DNA from: Marinobacterium sedimentorum
GTDB taxonomy: Bacteria > Pseudomonadota > Gammaproteobacteria > Pseudomonadales > Balneatricaceae
Assembly: GCF_024267675.1 (NCBI RefSeq)
Contig: NZ_JALDYX010000002.1
Location: forward strand, 62,001 to 126,000
Direction of reading: 5' to 3'
Length of the DNA: 64,000 bases
This document shows positions 39,708-48,774 of this stretch, piece after piece. Each line of letters opens with the position of its first letter. Within the stretch, counting starts at the first letter, position 1. A program made the position numbers and the translations under genes. The notes under the pieces are model-generated. The model worked only from the letters and a program-made list of their open reading frames with translations. It searched no databases and was not told where the DNA came from.

Positions 39708-40229
39708 CTAGAAACACAGTTCTCCAGAAAAATTCATGTCAATTGCCAGACTGCAGAACAAGGTTCCCTGTATGGTTATGGAACCGTCCGTTATCCCATA
39801 AAATTGACCAGTTCCGGTTCCAGGTACGGGCTGCGACTCTTCAATAAAAGGGAAGCTCTGAAGATTACCAAACCCGCAATCTACTGGTGCAGCTGTTGGG
39901 TAGCCGCTCGTGTCAAATACCAATTGTGAATGTACTGGGAGGTTACCGCCTGCGTCGTCGTCGCATACGAGAGTGTGATTAAAGTTCAGAGGCCCGATAT
40001 CGTTAGGGTCGTTAGGATCCTGATTTTTTCCGTCTCCCCTCAACCCGCACTTGAATTTATTTCCGCGGAAACTGGCATGTACTACTCCAAGTGTGCTCCC
40101 GGGACCAAGCGCATTATTGACAATCTTCCCTTTTATGGGAAAGCAGTCTCCGATGGCCAACACCGGAATGGTTAACCCGAAACTCAGCAAAACAGCACCG
40201 AAAAACGTAAAATTATGTTTATCATTCAT
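39708..40229 (-). CDS. Exported cysteine-containing protein, unknown function
   Basis: The 173-residue protein has a signal peptide (hydrophobic run with AVLLSFGLTIPVLA, cut near IG). The mature part has six cysteines (GDCFP, FKCGL, LVCDDD, DCGFG, LFCSL and GELCF) and repeated Gly/Thr/Asn. It is probably periplasmic or extracellular. No known domain is recognised. It is less GC-rich than its neighbours, suggesting transfer. Confidence 0.65.
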   Translation of the reverse strand: MNDKHNFTFFGAVLLSFGLTIPVLAIGDCFPIKGKIVNNALGPGSTLGVVHASFRGNKFKCGLRGDGKNQDPNDPNDIGPLNFNHTLVCDDDAGGNLPVHSQLVFDTSGYPTAAPVDCGFGNLQSFPFIEESQPVPGTGTGQFYGITDGSITIQGTLFCSLAIDMNFSGELCF

Positions 40230-40769
40230 TTTCTTCCCCTATCGCCGCCGGAGGGGCCTGAAAACCAGAACGAAGCGGCAGTTATCTGGCCACTCTGGCT
40301 GGCCTTGTCAAATTTTTCTCCTAAACGAGCAATATTCATCATGCCATTCATGAGAGAACGTGTATCTCAGAACCCGGGCTAATATTGAGCAACAACTACG
40401 CCATAATAATAAACTATTGAAAACACATTGGGATTAGCTGGATTCGAAGTTCAGCAGGGCTGCGTCTGTAAAATATTCTGACAATCCAGGTAACATTCAA
40501 CAAATACCGCCCGTTCTGGTCCAAGAAACGTACCTCGCGTCGCCAGCCTCTTTCTGTGCGTCCGCCTTGAGGTGTACAGACGAGGGATCTGTGAACAGCT
40601 CCCCATGAGTCGCTGGACGCTCGAAGGGCGGCGGGAAAGCATGCATCTGCGGTGTTGCGGTGTTGCGGTGTTGCGGTGTTGCGGTGTTTAGCAACGACTA
40701 AGGCCAAGGTGCCCTTTAGGGTATCTGCACACTGCGCCTAACTGTCTGCACGTTTCAGGCTACCGGTGT
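40230..40769. other. Intergenic with tandem repeat, no gene
   Basis: This 540-bp gap holds overlapping minus-strand frames that are open mostly because of the GCGGTGTT tandem repeat near 40650 and lack any recognisable signature. No other feature is supported. Confidence 0.5.
40649..40688. repeat. Five tandem copies of an 8-bp unit
   Basis: GCGGTGTT repeats exactly five times. It lies outside any supported gene. An 8-bp unit is not a multiple of three, so copy change would shift any frame across it. Confidence 0.9.
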
Positions 40770-41153
40770 TTATCCTGCGCTACCTGACGGTTTAATGTCT
40801 TCGCCGAACATTATTCGGTGGCCCTCTGGTGTGGCAAGGCCAAATTCCCGTATGCCCCAGGGCTGATCGGATATGGCCTGGCAGATTTCGACGCCGCGCT
40901 GCTGGTAGTCACGATAGATCTCATCAATACCTTCGCAATTCACATAGGCAAAGTACGAATGGTTATGCGTATCGCGGGCCGGTACTTCGTCGGGACAGTG
41001 CCCCAGCATCACATGGAAGCTGCCAAGGCTAAGGAAGGACCAGCCCTCCACCCGGAAGCGGACCGCAAACCCGAGCTTGTCGAGAAAATAACTCTCGGTT
41101 TTCTCAAGATCATTGACCGCCAAAACGTGCTGGGTTGCTTTTACTTTAAACAT
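40770..41153 (-). CDS. VOC-superfamily (glyoxalase-like) protein
   Basis: The 127-residue protein has the paired VOC pattern, with ATQHVLAVNDLEKTESYFLD at the start and FGLATPEGHRIMFGEDI at the end. Its metal-ligand set is incomplete and unlike that of the VOC protein at 21797 (Q or H in TQHVL, H in SFHVM and E in PEGH). Substrate unknown; resistance-type or dioxygenase-type members exist. Confidence 0.82.
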   Translation of the reverse strand: MFKVKATQHVLAVNDLEKTESYFLDKLGFAVRFRVEGWSFLSLGSFHVMLGHCPDEVPARDTHNHSYFAYVNCEGIDEIYRDYQQRGVEICQAISDQPWGIREFGLATPEGHRIMFGEDIKPSGSAG

Positions 41154-41181
41154 TTACGACTCCCTTAACGGGTATGGATAA

Positions 41182-41649
41182 TCACTGTAAGTAAGGATCG
41201 GAGGAAACACTAAGATGGCTCCTGAAAACATGAGATCTTGGTGCATACGTATTTATAAAATTCTGAACGTCGGGGTATATGAATAAAACGCTTGGAACTT
41301 TATAAGTTTTATTTTGACGTGAGTTTTTTAACAAATAGGCTAGATAGCCTCCCTGTCTTGTTCGCACTAAGGTTAGATCGTTACTCCAACCGCAGAACTC
41401 ATCTCTACCTCGCCAGTTTTTAAAGTTAATACCATCTCTAGTTAATTCTAGACAAGGTATGGACCACAGAATTAAAGCTAAAAAAGCTAGTATTCCAGTC
41501 AGCAGTAGAGATATAAACGCAATGCTATCTGAGTGGATGTTGCCTCTATAAGCAGTCAGTCAAATCCCTAATAGAAATGGTAGCAAAGTATTTTTTATGG
41601 CAATTTTCAATGCATCCTTGAATTTTGCTCTAAGGCTTAAGGGTTCCAT
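41182..41649 (-). pseudogene. Small membrane protein with bacterial PH-like tail, broken by TGA
   Basis: A 155-codon frame starts at ATG 41649 (AGGAAG upstream) and runs to 41182. A single TGA at 41560-41562 (codon 30) interrupts the first hydrophobic stretch, NTLLPFLLGI-stop-LTAYRG. A second membrane segment (ISLLLTGILAFLALILW) follows, then a soluble tail with IPCLELTRDGINFKNW and SNDLTLVRTRQGGYLAYLLK, resembling bacterial PH domains. One base change, for example TGA from TGG, accounts for the break. AT-rich, so probably acquired. Confidence 0.65.
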
Positions 41650-42103
41650 TTTTCTTCCTGTAGAATTGTATTCTATCCTTGAAGGCCGTTTTTCCTGTGG
41701 CCAGTATTTTCTGATGAATTTTCGTCAAAACCAGGCACAATGCAAGGTTGAATGAGCCGTTCAGATCATATTGGTACAGCCAGCTCTTTTGCCAGCTCTG
41801 CCCAACGCGCCGGAAACCACGCTACCGCCCGCCCGGTGTCGGAATACAGTCCTGCGGTGTAGCGCAGGCAGGGCCAGGAAAACAGAGGAATTGAGAGTGG
41901 GGGATATGGTTCACCCAGCCTGGCGTCCGTTGCTCAGCTGACGATTGTGCTTGATTGATGATTAAAACATCGCACCAGTACTCCGTTGATGCCGGGGTCA
42001 TGATGCCCTAGAACAGGTACAAGTTGAAAGTGGAAAGGGGCAAAAAAAGCAAACGAGAAAAGCATCTGCGTACACTTTCAATCCTGCAGAGCGGTATAAC
42101 ATC
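41650..42103. other. Intergenic, nothing recognised
   Basis: This 450-bp stretch lies between the membrane-protein remnant and repeat F1. No gene, terminator or RNA is seen. Confidence 0.4.
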
Positions 42104-42486
42104 AGGGATATCAGAACGGCTCCGATCCCCCTTATGAAGCCGGCGAGCACTGAGGTCATTCGACGATCCGGCCCGAAGGGGTGCAACAGGGACTGTTGCG
42201 CCTCCGATGCGGTACATGGATGTACCGTCAGCGGAGCCCGTTTAATGACCTCAGCGCGCAGCGGGAAGGCTTCTTCGGGGCGTATTCTTGAAGGTAAAAA
42301 GCCTTGGTTACTTTCTTTGCGCGTGCAAAGAAAGTGACACGACCAGGAGGTCGTAACAGGGATTGTCAGAAAGTCACCGCAGCTCGTTGAAATGCCGAGT
42401 TTTTCGAAGGGTACAGACCGCCTTCATTGATGCCTAAGGTGCAGCAAACTGTCCCCCATGTCATTGAACCGCCCTGTTACCCATGT
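42104..42486 (+). repeat. Long intergenic repeat F, copy 1
   Basis: It starts agggatatcagaacg and ends ctgttacccatgt. It includes aacagggactgttgcgcc, a ggtacatggatgtacc palindrome, and a 10-bp perfect stem CTTTCTTTGC/GCAAAGAAAG at 42311-42334. A second copy lies at 48231-48652. No coding sense. Confidence 0.8.
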
Positions 42487-42630
42487 GCCTGTGCTTTTCA
42501 GGCTGAGCTACCAAGCTTTAACTCCCATCAGCGACCCACCGACAGTTAGCGTATCCATCCCACCCGAACAACTCTCAACAACAGGTATAATACCCGCCCA
42601 CCACCCAGACCAGCAGAGCCAGACAACACC

Positions 42631-43872
42631 ATGGGATTTTCCACCACCGGTCTTAATCAGTCACTGATCGATGCCGTCACCGCACAGGGCTACACCGAAC
42701 CCACACCGATTCAGGCGGCCACCATTCCGGCCATTCTTGCCGGGAAGGACCTGATGGCCGGCGCCCAGACCGGCACTGGCAAAACCGCCGCCTTTGCGCT
42801 GCCGATTCTGCAACTGCTGAGCGAAGCGCCTGTTTTAGAATCCCCCAAGCCTGTCATCCGGGCGCTGGTGCTTACGCCTACGCGGGAGCTGGCCCAGCAG
42901 GTGTACAGGAGCTTTGTGGCCTATGGCAGCCAGAGTTCGCTGCAGACGGCGCTGGTGTACGGCGGTGCCAGTGTTAACACCCAGATGGCGGCGCTCGCCA
43001 GCGGCGTGGATATTCTGGTGGCCACGCCCGGGCGTCTGCTGGATCTGGTGAGTCGCGGGGCGGCGGACCTGGGCCAGGTGCGGCACCTGGTATTCGATGA
43101 GGCGGATCGCATGCTGGATATGGGTTTTATCGACGAAGTGCGCCGTATTATCAAACCCATTCCCGCTGCGCGGCAGACGCTGCTGTTCTCCGCCACCTTT
43201 GGGCCTGAGATATTTGCACTGAGCAAAAGCCTGCTGACCGATCCCACCCTGATTGAGGTGGATGCCCGCAATACTGTTGCCCGCAAGGTTGAGCAGGTGG
43301 TGTACGCCGTCGATGCCGATCGCAAGCGTGAGCTGATTTCCTACCTGATCGGCAGCAAGAACTGGCATCAGGTGCTGGTGTTCACCCGTACCAAGCAGGG
43401 GGCCGACGAGCTTGCCAGCGAAATGTGCAAGGACGGCCTCAAAACCCAGTCGATCCACGGCGACAAATCCCAGGGCGCGCGGGAACGGGCGCTGGAAGCC
43501 TTCAGGGCGGGGGACACCCGGGTACTGGTGGCCACCGATGTGGCGGCGCGGGGGCTGGACATCGATCAGCTGCAGTATGTGATCAACCATGAGTTGCCCT
43601 ATAACGGCGAGGACTATATCCACCGTATCGGCCGTACCGGCCGTGCGGGCGGCTCCGGCATGGCGATCTCGCTGCTGAGCCCGGCGGAAAACTACCTGCT
43701 GGAACAGATCGAGGTCATCCTCGATGAGCGTCTGATGCAGCAATGGTTGCCAGGCTATGAGCCGGACCTGACGAAAGAGGTGCGCAATACCCGCAACCTC
43801 AGCAAGGGCACCCAGAATAAACGTGCACGGGAACGGGCCCTGGGCAAGAAACCGGATCGCCGTCGCCGCTGA
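42631..43872 (+). CDS. rhlE: DEAD-box ATP-dependent RNA helicase (RhlE-like)
   Basis: The 413-residue protein has all DEAD motifs: Q-motif PTPIQ, AQTGTGKT, PTRELAQQ, ATPGRLLDL, DEAD in VFDEADRML, SAT in LFSATF, and HRIGRTGRAG. A basic tail ends GKKPDRRRR. It unwinds RNA in ribosome assembly or decay. It starts just after AACACC with a weak ribosome site and is followed by a convergent hairpin with modF. Confidence 0.93.
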   Translation: MGFSTTGLNQSLIDAVTAQGYTEPTPIQAATIPAILAGKDLMAGAQTGTGKTAAFALPILQLLSEAPVLESPKPVIRALVLTPTRELAQQVYRSFVAYGSQSSLQTALVYGGASVNTQMAALASGVDILVATPGRLLDLVSRGAADLGQVRHLVFDEADRMLDMGFIDEVRRIIKPIPAARQTLLFSATFGPEIFALSKSLLTDPTLIEVDARNTVARKVEQVVYAVDADRKRELISYLIGSKNWHQVLVFTRTKQGADELASEMCKDGLKTQSIHGDKSQGARERALEAFRAGDTRVLVATDVAARGLDIDQLQYVINHELPYNGEDYIHRIGRTGRAGGSGMAISLLSPAENYLLEQIEVILDERLMQQWLPGYEPDLTKEVRNTRNLSKGTQNKRARERALGKKPDRRRR

Positions 43873-43900
43873 TCGTCGTTGGATTGAGCTCAGCAGGGGA

Positions 43901-43927
43901 GAGTGCCCGGGCCTGGCCCGGGCACTC
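43901..43927. terminator. Hairpin between convergent rhlE and modF
   Basis: A perfect 12-bp stem GAGTGCCCGGGC/GCCCGGGCACTC with a 3-base loop. T-runs are weak on both sides, but the location between converging genes supports a terminator. Confidence 0.6.
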
Positions 43928-43931
43928 AGTC

Positions 43932-45374
43932 TTATTGGGTCGGTGCGGGCGTGTTCAGCGCCAGGTAGTTGTCGATCCCCTCGATCCGGTCTTCCGGATG
44001 GTGGTTCACATAAACCACTGCGGTTTCACTGCCGGCGCAGATCTTCTCGATCAGGGCCAGCACCAGCTGGCGGTTCATGTCGTCCAGCCCCAGGCAGGGC
44101 TCGTCCAGAATCAGCAGCGGTGGGTGCTTCACCATGGCGCGGGCGATCAGCAGCAGGCGCTGGTCGCCGTAGGACAGCTTGTTGAACGGCTGGTCGGCCC
44201 GGTGGCTCATGCCCAGCAGTGCCAGCCACTGATCGGCAATCTGGCGCTGGCGGTCGCTGTACTTGCTGTACAGGCCGATGCTGTCGTAAAAACCGGAGAT
44301 AATGACATTGCGCAGGCTGGTACCCACCCGGTATTCCCACTGCAGCGCACTGGAGACATAGCCGATAAACTGCTTGATCTGCCAGATGCTCTCGCCGCTG
44401 CCGCGCTGGAAGCCGAACACAAAGATATCGTTGACGTAGCACTGGGGGTGGTCGCCGGTAATCAGCGACAGCAGCCCGGTCTTGCCGCTGCCGTTGGGGC
44501 CACTGAGCTGCCAGTGCTGGTTGGGGTTTATGGTCCAGTCAAGATCGCTGAACAGCGCCTTGTCATCGTACTTGATGCCCACGTCCTTGAGACGCACCAG
44601 CGGCTGCTGTGGGTCCAGCGCCGGGATGGCGGTTTCAGGGTCCGCGGGCGGCACCGCCAGCTGGGTGGTCTTGAGGTGCAGCAGCTGGTAGAGCTCGGCA
44701 TAGGCCCTGGGGTCATCACGCTTCACCTGCAGCTGCAGCTCGCCCTGGTTAACGTAGGCGATGTCGGTGATGAAGTCGGGGAATTCATCAAAGCGGTTCA
44801 GCACCAGCACCATGGGGACTGTCTCGATCAGCGTGGCCAGATACTGCTGCAGCATCGCCAGGGTGTCGGCATCCAGGCCATCGAAGGGTTCGTCCAGCAC
44901 CAGCAGGTCGGGCTTGCTGGCGAGCGCCCGAATCAGCATGACCTTGCGCGATTCCCCGGTGGAAAGCTTTCGGAAGGCGCGATCCAGCAGGTACTCAAGC
45001 TTGAAGCGGGCCACCAGGTCACGGGCGGTCGCGGGATCAGCGCAATCCTTGAACAGCATTTCATGCACCGGGGTGCCTTCGGAGATGACATCGAGGATAT
45101 CGGCGTCATCCTTTTTGCGTTCGGCCTCGATCAGCTCGGCCTGGGCCTCGAAAGATACCACGCCGACCCGCGCCGGCAGGCCACTGAGGCTGCCCGAGAC
45201 CAGCTCACCGGCGCCTGCCAGCACGGCGGCCAGGGCGGACTTGCCGGCGCCGTTGGTGCCGGTAATGACCCAGTGCTGATCGGGTTCAATCTGCCAGTTG
45301 ATGTTGTTTAGCTGAAAGCGCTCATCAAACTGAATCGTAAGCGCTTCCAGGCGAATAGGGCGGCGAGTAGTCAT
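43932..45374 (-). CDS. modF: ModF-like double-ABC ATP-binding protein
   Basis: The 480-residue protein has two ATPase domains. The first has Walker A GTNGAGKSA, signature LSTGESRKVML and Walker B LLVLDEPFDGLDAD. The second has SGPNGSGKTGLL, LSYGDQRLLLIARAM and LILDEPCLGLDD. No membrane segment. Matches the ModF type found near molybdate genes. No modABC or molybdate-responsive gene is seen here, so the molybdate link is from family only. Confidence 0.87.
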   Translation of the reverse strand: MTTRRPIRLEALTIQFDERFQLNNINWQIEPDQHWVITGTNGAGKSALAAVLAGAGELVSGSLSGLPARVGVVSFEAQAELIEAERKKDDADILDVISEGTPVHEMLFKDCADPATARDLVARFKLEYLLDRAFRKLSTGESRKVMLIRALASKPDLLVLDEPFDGLDADTLAMLQQYLATLIETVPMVLVLNRFDEFPDFITDIAYVNQGELQLQVKRDDPRAYAELYQLLHLKTTQLAVPPADPETAIPALDPQQPLVRLKDVGIKYDDKALFSDLDWTINPNQHWQLSGPNGSGKTGLLSLITGDHPQCYVNDIFVFGFQRGSGESIWQIKQFIGYVSSALQWEYRVGTSLRNVIISGFYDSIGLYSKYSDRQRQIADQWLALLGMSHRADQPFNKLSYGDQRLLLIARAMVKHPPLLILDEPCLGLDDMNRQLVLALIEKICAGSETAVVYVNHHPEDRIEGIDNYLALNTPAPTQ

Positions 45375-45450
45375 GGGAGAGAATCCAGCCAGGGTTGTTT
45401 GTCAGACGCCTTTGAAGGGCGTCTTCAAAAAGCAGTTTAAAAAATCGCGT

Positions 45451-45482
45451 TCAAAAAAAAGCCGGGACGCTGGTCCCGGCTT
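45451..45482 (-). terminator. Rho-independent terminator after ilvC
   Basis: Stem AAGCCGGGAC/GTCCCGGCTT (45459-45468 and 45473-45482) with a run of eight As on the plus strand (Ts on the minus strand). It ends ilvC. Confidence 0.85.
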
Positions 45483-45536
45483 TCATCAGTGCGCGATGCC
45501 TGCGGCGTACCCCAGGCAGTGCTCACTCAAGAAGAT

Positions 45537-47012
45537 TTATACGATCTTCTTCATGTCGGCCATGTGACCGCGCAGTACAGCGCCGATCGCTTCAACCGGG
45601 TGGCTGCGCAGGGCTGTGTTCACTTCGATCAGACGTGCGTTGTCGACGCCGTTGTCGTCAACCGGCAGACCGCGACCGATAACGTCGGACTTGATGCCCT
45701 TCATGAAGTCGGCCAGCAGCGGCAGGCAGGCGTGGTTGTACAGGTAGCAGCCGTACTCGGCGGTATCGGAGATCGTTGCATTCATCTCGTACAGTTTCTT
45801 GCGCGCGATGGTGTTGGCGATCAGCGGTGTTTCATGCAGCGACTCGTAGTAAGCGGAGTCGGCAACGATGCCGGCAGCGGTCATGGTTTCGAAGGCCAGC
45901 TCAACACCCGCCTTGACCATGGCAACCATCAGGATGCCGTGGTCGAAGTATTCCTGTTCGGAGATTTCAACATCGCCGGCCGGCGTCTTTTCAAACGCGG
46001 TTTCGGCGGTTTCAGCGCGCCATCCCAGCAGGTTTTTGTCGTCGTTGGCCCAGTCTTCCATCATGGTGCGGGAGAAGGTGCCGTCGATGATGTCGTCCTG
46101 GTGCTTGTTGTACAGCGGACGCATGATGACTTTCAGCTCTTCGGACAGATCAAACGCCTTGATCTTGGCCGGGTTGGACAGGCGGTCCAGCATGTTGGTC
46201 ACGCCGCCGTATTTCAGCGCTTCGGTCACTGTTTCCCAGCCGAACTGGATCAGCTTGGAGGCGTAACCTGCGTCAATGCCTTCTTCGATCATCTTGTCGA
46301 AGCACAGCAGGGAGCCGGTCTGCAGCATGCCGCAGAGGATGGTCTGCTCGCCCATCAGGTCGGATTTCACTTCGGCGATGAAGGAAGACATCAGCACGCC
46401 AGCCTTGTGGCCACCGGTGCCAACGGCGTATGCCTTGGCCAGCGCCAGACCTTCACCCTTGGGATCGTTGTCTTCGTGAACGGCGATCAGCGTCGGTACA
46501 CCGAAGCCACGCACGTATTCGGCGCGCACTTCAGAACCCGGGCACTTGGGAGCAACCATGATGACGGTCAGGTCTTCACGGATTTTCATGCCTTCTTCAA
46601 CGATGTTGAAACCGTGGGAGTAAGACAGGCAGGCGCCTTCTTTCATTAGCGGCATAACCGCGTTTACCACGGAGGTGTGCTGCTTGTCAGGCGTCAGGTT
46701 CAGGACGATATCAGCAGTGGGAACCAGCTCTTCGTAAGTACCGACGGTGAAGCCGTTCTCGGAAGCGTTTTTCCAGGACTGGCGCTTCTCGGTGATGGCC
46801 GCCTGACGCAGGGCGTAGGATACATCCAGGCCGCTGTCGCGCAGGTTCAGACCCTGGTTCAGGCCCTGGGCGCCACAACCGATGATGACCATTTTCTTGC
46901 CTTTCAGAGCGGAAACGCCGTCTGAAAACTCGGAAATGTCCATGAAACGGCACTTGGCCAGTTGCTCGAGCTGCTCACGCAGGGGCAGGGTGTTGAAATA
47001 ATTGTTTGGCAT
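45537..47012 (-). CDS. ilvC: Ketol-acid reductoisomerase, class II
   Basis: The 491-residue enzyme of valine and isoleucine synthesis matches the class II length, like E. coli IlvC, with [19 protein letters not shown] as the NADPH fold and a duplicated knotted C-terminal domain ([16 protein letters not shown] and GKKMV region). It converts acetolactate to dihydroxyisovalerate, using magnesium. The divergent ilvY gene begins 249 bp away, the arrangement of E. coli. Confidence 0.96.
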   Translation of the reverse strand: MPNNYFNTLPLREQLEQLAKCRFMDISEFSDGVSALKGKKMVIIGCGAQGLNQGLNLRDSGLDVSYALRQAAITEKRQSWKNASENGFTVGTYEELVPTADIVLNLTPDKQHTSVVNAVMPLMKEGACLSYSHGFNIVEEGMKIREDLTVIMVAPKCPGSEVRAEYVRGFGVPTLIAVHEDNDPKGEGLALAKAYAVGTGGHKAGVLMSSFIAEVKSDLMGEQTILCGMLQTGSLLCFDKMIEEGIDAGYASKLIQFGWETVTEALKYGGVTNMLDRLSNPAKIKAFDLSEELKVIMRPLYNKHQDDIIDGTFSRTMMEDWANDDKNLLGWRAETAETAFEKTPAGDVEISEQEYFDHGILMVAMVKAGVELAFETMTAAGIVADSAYYESLHETPLIANTIARKKLYEMNATISDTAEYGCYLYNHACLPLLADFMKGIKSDVIGRGLPVDDNGVDNARLIEVNTALRSHPVEAIGAVLRGHMADMKKIV

Positions 47013-47210
47013 ATTGAAATTCCCGTTTATGTAAGCAGCTGCCAGCGCAGCTAAAACAACGTATTAAGCCAGGCTTGCGTAAACAAAGCGCTGTGCAGCC
47101 CATTTAATCTGGCGGGGTATTATACCCCCAGACGCTGCATGAAGCTCTGCACGGCCTGAAATTCTAGTGGGGCTACTGTAGCGAAGATGTGTTCTTTCGT
47201 AAATCGATAT

Positions 47211-47245
47211 AAACGCAACACCATGTGCCATATTTTGCAACATGG
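47211..47245. promoter_or_regulatory. Candidate IlvY operator in the ilvC-ilvY spacer
   Basis: An inverted repeat CCATGT (47221-47226) and ACATGG (47240-47245) lies with cgcaac and ttgcaac halves on both sides. It is just upstream of ilvY. IlvY acts at such divergent spacers in E. coli. Site assignment is by position and symmetry only. Confidence 0.45.
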
Positions 47246-47260
47246 GATATGATCAGCGGT

Positions 47261-48148
47261 ATGGACATACGCAACCTGAAACACTTTCTCGCCCTGGCCG
47301 ACAGCCTCCACTTTGGCCGCGCCAGCGCTGCCTGCCATATCAGCCTGTCGGCCCTGTCGCGCAATATCCGCCAGCTGGAGGACGAACTCGGTGTCATGCT
47401 GTTCCGGCGCGATAACCGCACTGTGGCCCTTACCGACGAGGGGCAGAAATTCCAGCAATATGCCCGCGAGGCGATTTCGCAGTGGAACCTGATTCGCAAT
47501 GCACTGGCGGGCGGGGCCGATCAGCTGCACGGTGAAATCAGCCTGTACTGCTCGGTAACCGCCGTGTACAGCATTCTGTTCGACCTGCTGAACCGCTTTC
47601 GCCACGACTACCCGGATATCGAGCTCAAGCTGCACACCGGCGATCCGGAACACGCCATCGCCAGGGTCGTCGCCGGCGAAGAGGATATCAGCATCGCCGC
47701 CCAGCCCCGTTCCCTGCCACGGGGCCTGGTATGCAAGCCCATCACCGTATCGCCGCTGCGCTTTATCGCACCGCTGGAACAGAGCGACCCGGATGTGCCC
47801 CTGACTCCGCCGGCCTCGGCGGCGCACTGGGCCAAGGTGCCCATGATACTGGCGGAGGGCGGCATCGCCCGCAAACGCATCGATGCCTGGTTTCACAAGA
47901 TGGATGTCAACCCACGCATCTACGCCCAGGTGGCGGGCAACGAGGCCATCGCCAGCATGGTCAGCCTTGGTCTCGGCATAGGCGTAGTGCCCGAAATCGT
48001 GCTCAACAACAGCCCCATGGCGAACCGCATCCGCATACTGGACGTGCAGCCGGAACTCGAGCCCTACGACATAGGCCTGTTTGCGCTGAAGAAAAACCTC
48101 AATAACCCGCTGGTGAACGCGTTTTGGTCACTGATTCCAGAACAGTGA
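47261..48148 (+). CDS. ilvY: LysR-type activator of ilvC (IlvY)
   Basis: The 295-residue protein has a helix-turn-helix ending in SLSALSRNIRQLEDELG and a substrate-binding domain. It closely matches E. coli IlvY in order and motifs (MDIRNLKHFLALADSLHFGR, LFRRDNRTVALTDEG, NEAIASMVSLGLGIG, VVPEIVLNNSP). ATG at 47261 aligns with the E. coli start; the longer frame begins at 47225. It activates ilvC in response to acetolactate. Confidence 0.94.
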   Translation: MDIRNLKHFLALADSLHFGRASAACHISLSALSRNIRQLEDELGVMLFRRDNRTVALTDEGQKFQQYAREAISQWNLIRNALAGGADQLHGEISLYCSVTAVYSILFDLLNRFRHDYPDIELKLHTGDPEHAIARVVAGEEDISIAAQPRSLPRGLVCKPITVSPLRFIAPLEQSDPDVPLTPPASAAHWAKVPMILAEGGIARKRIDAWFHKMDVNPRIYAQVAGNEAIASMVSLGLGIGVVPEIVLNNSPMANRIRILDVQPELEPYDIGLFALKKNLNNPLVNAFWSLIPEQ

Positions 48149-48230
48149 TTCAAGGGGCGAGGGGCGAGGGGCAAGGAAAAGCGGCGCTGACAGGGTTTGT
48201 TGAACCGACGCATAGCTAAATCCCCACCAC

Positions 48231-48652
48231 AGGGATATCAGAACGATTCTTGTTACCCCCTTATGAGTAGAAAATTGCTCCTGCATTTTCTAACTACCGG
48301 CCATCCATGGCCATAAGCCGGCGACCACTGGGGTCATTTGGCGAATTGGCCCGAAGGGGCGTAACAGGGACTGTTGCGCCTGCGATGAGGTACATGGATG
48401 TACCTTCAGCGCAGCCCGACGAATGATCTCAGAGCGCAGCGAAAAGGCTTCTTCGGGGGCGCCTTTCTTTGGTTACTTTCTTTGCGCGTGCAAAGAAAGT
48501 GACACGACCAAGAGGTCGTAACAGGGAACATCAGAAGGTCACTGTATCTGATTGTAATACTGGACTTTTCGAAGGATCTATATCCACCTTAATCACCTAA
48601 AAATCCAGCAAAGTGTCACCCAGGTCATTGAACTCAACTGTTACCTATGTAG
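48231..48652 (+). repeat. Long intergenic repeat F, copy 2
   Basis: Homologous to copy 1 in the same orientation, with about 46 extra bases after ccccttatgag (from 48267). Shared blocks include cagggactgttgcgcc, ggtacatggatgtacc, the CTTTCTTTGC stem (48476-48499) and aggtcgtaacaggg. It separates ilvY from the AraC gene. Confidence 0.8.
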
Positions 48653-48774
48653 TTGAATTTCTTTAACTCCAGCATCCCGCTAAACGGTGCGGTTCGCTAC
48701 GCTCATCAGCACCCTACGCAGCCTTGCGGAGCATTGCCGTGTATGGCGGAAGATTGCCGTACCCGATCCCCATC

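Noticed and set aside
40414..40707. A 97-residue minus-strand frame with HRNTATPQ repeats
   Set aside because: It is created by the GCGGTGTT tandem repeat and has no protein features.
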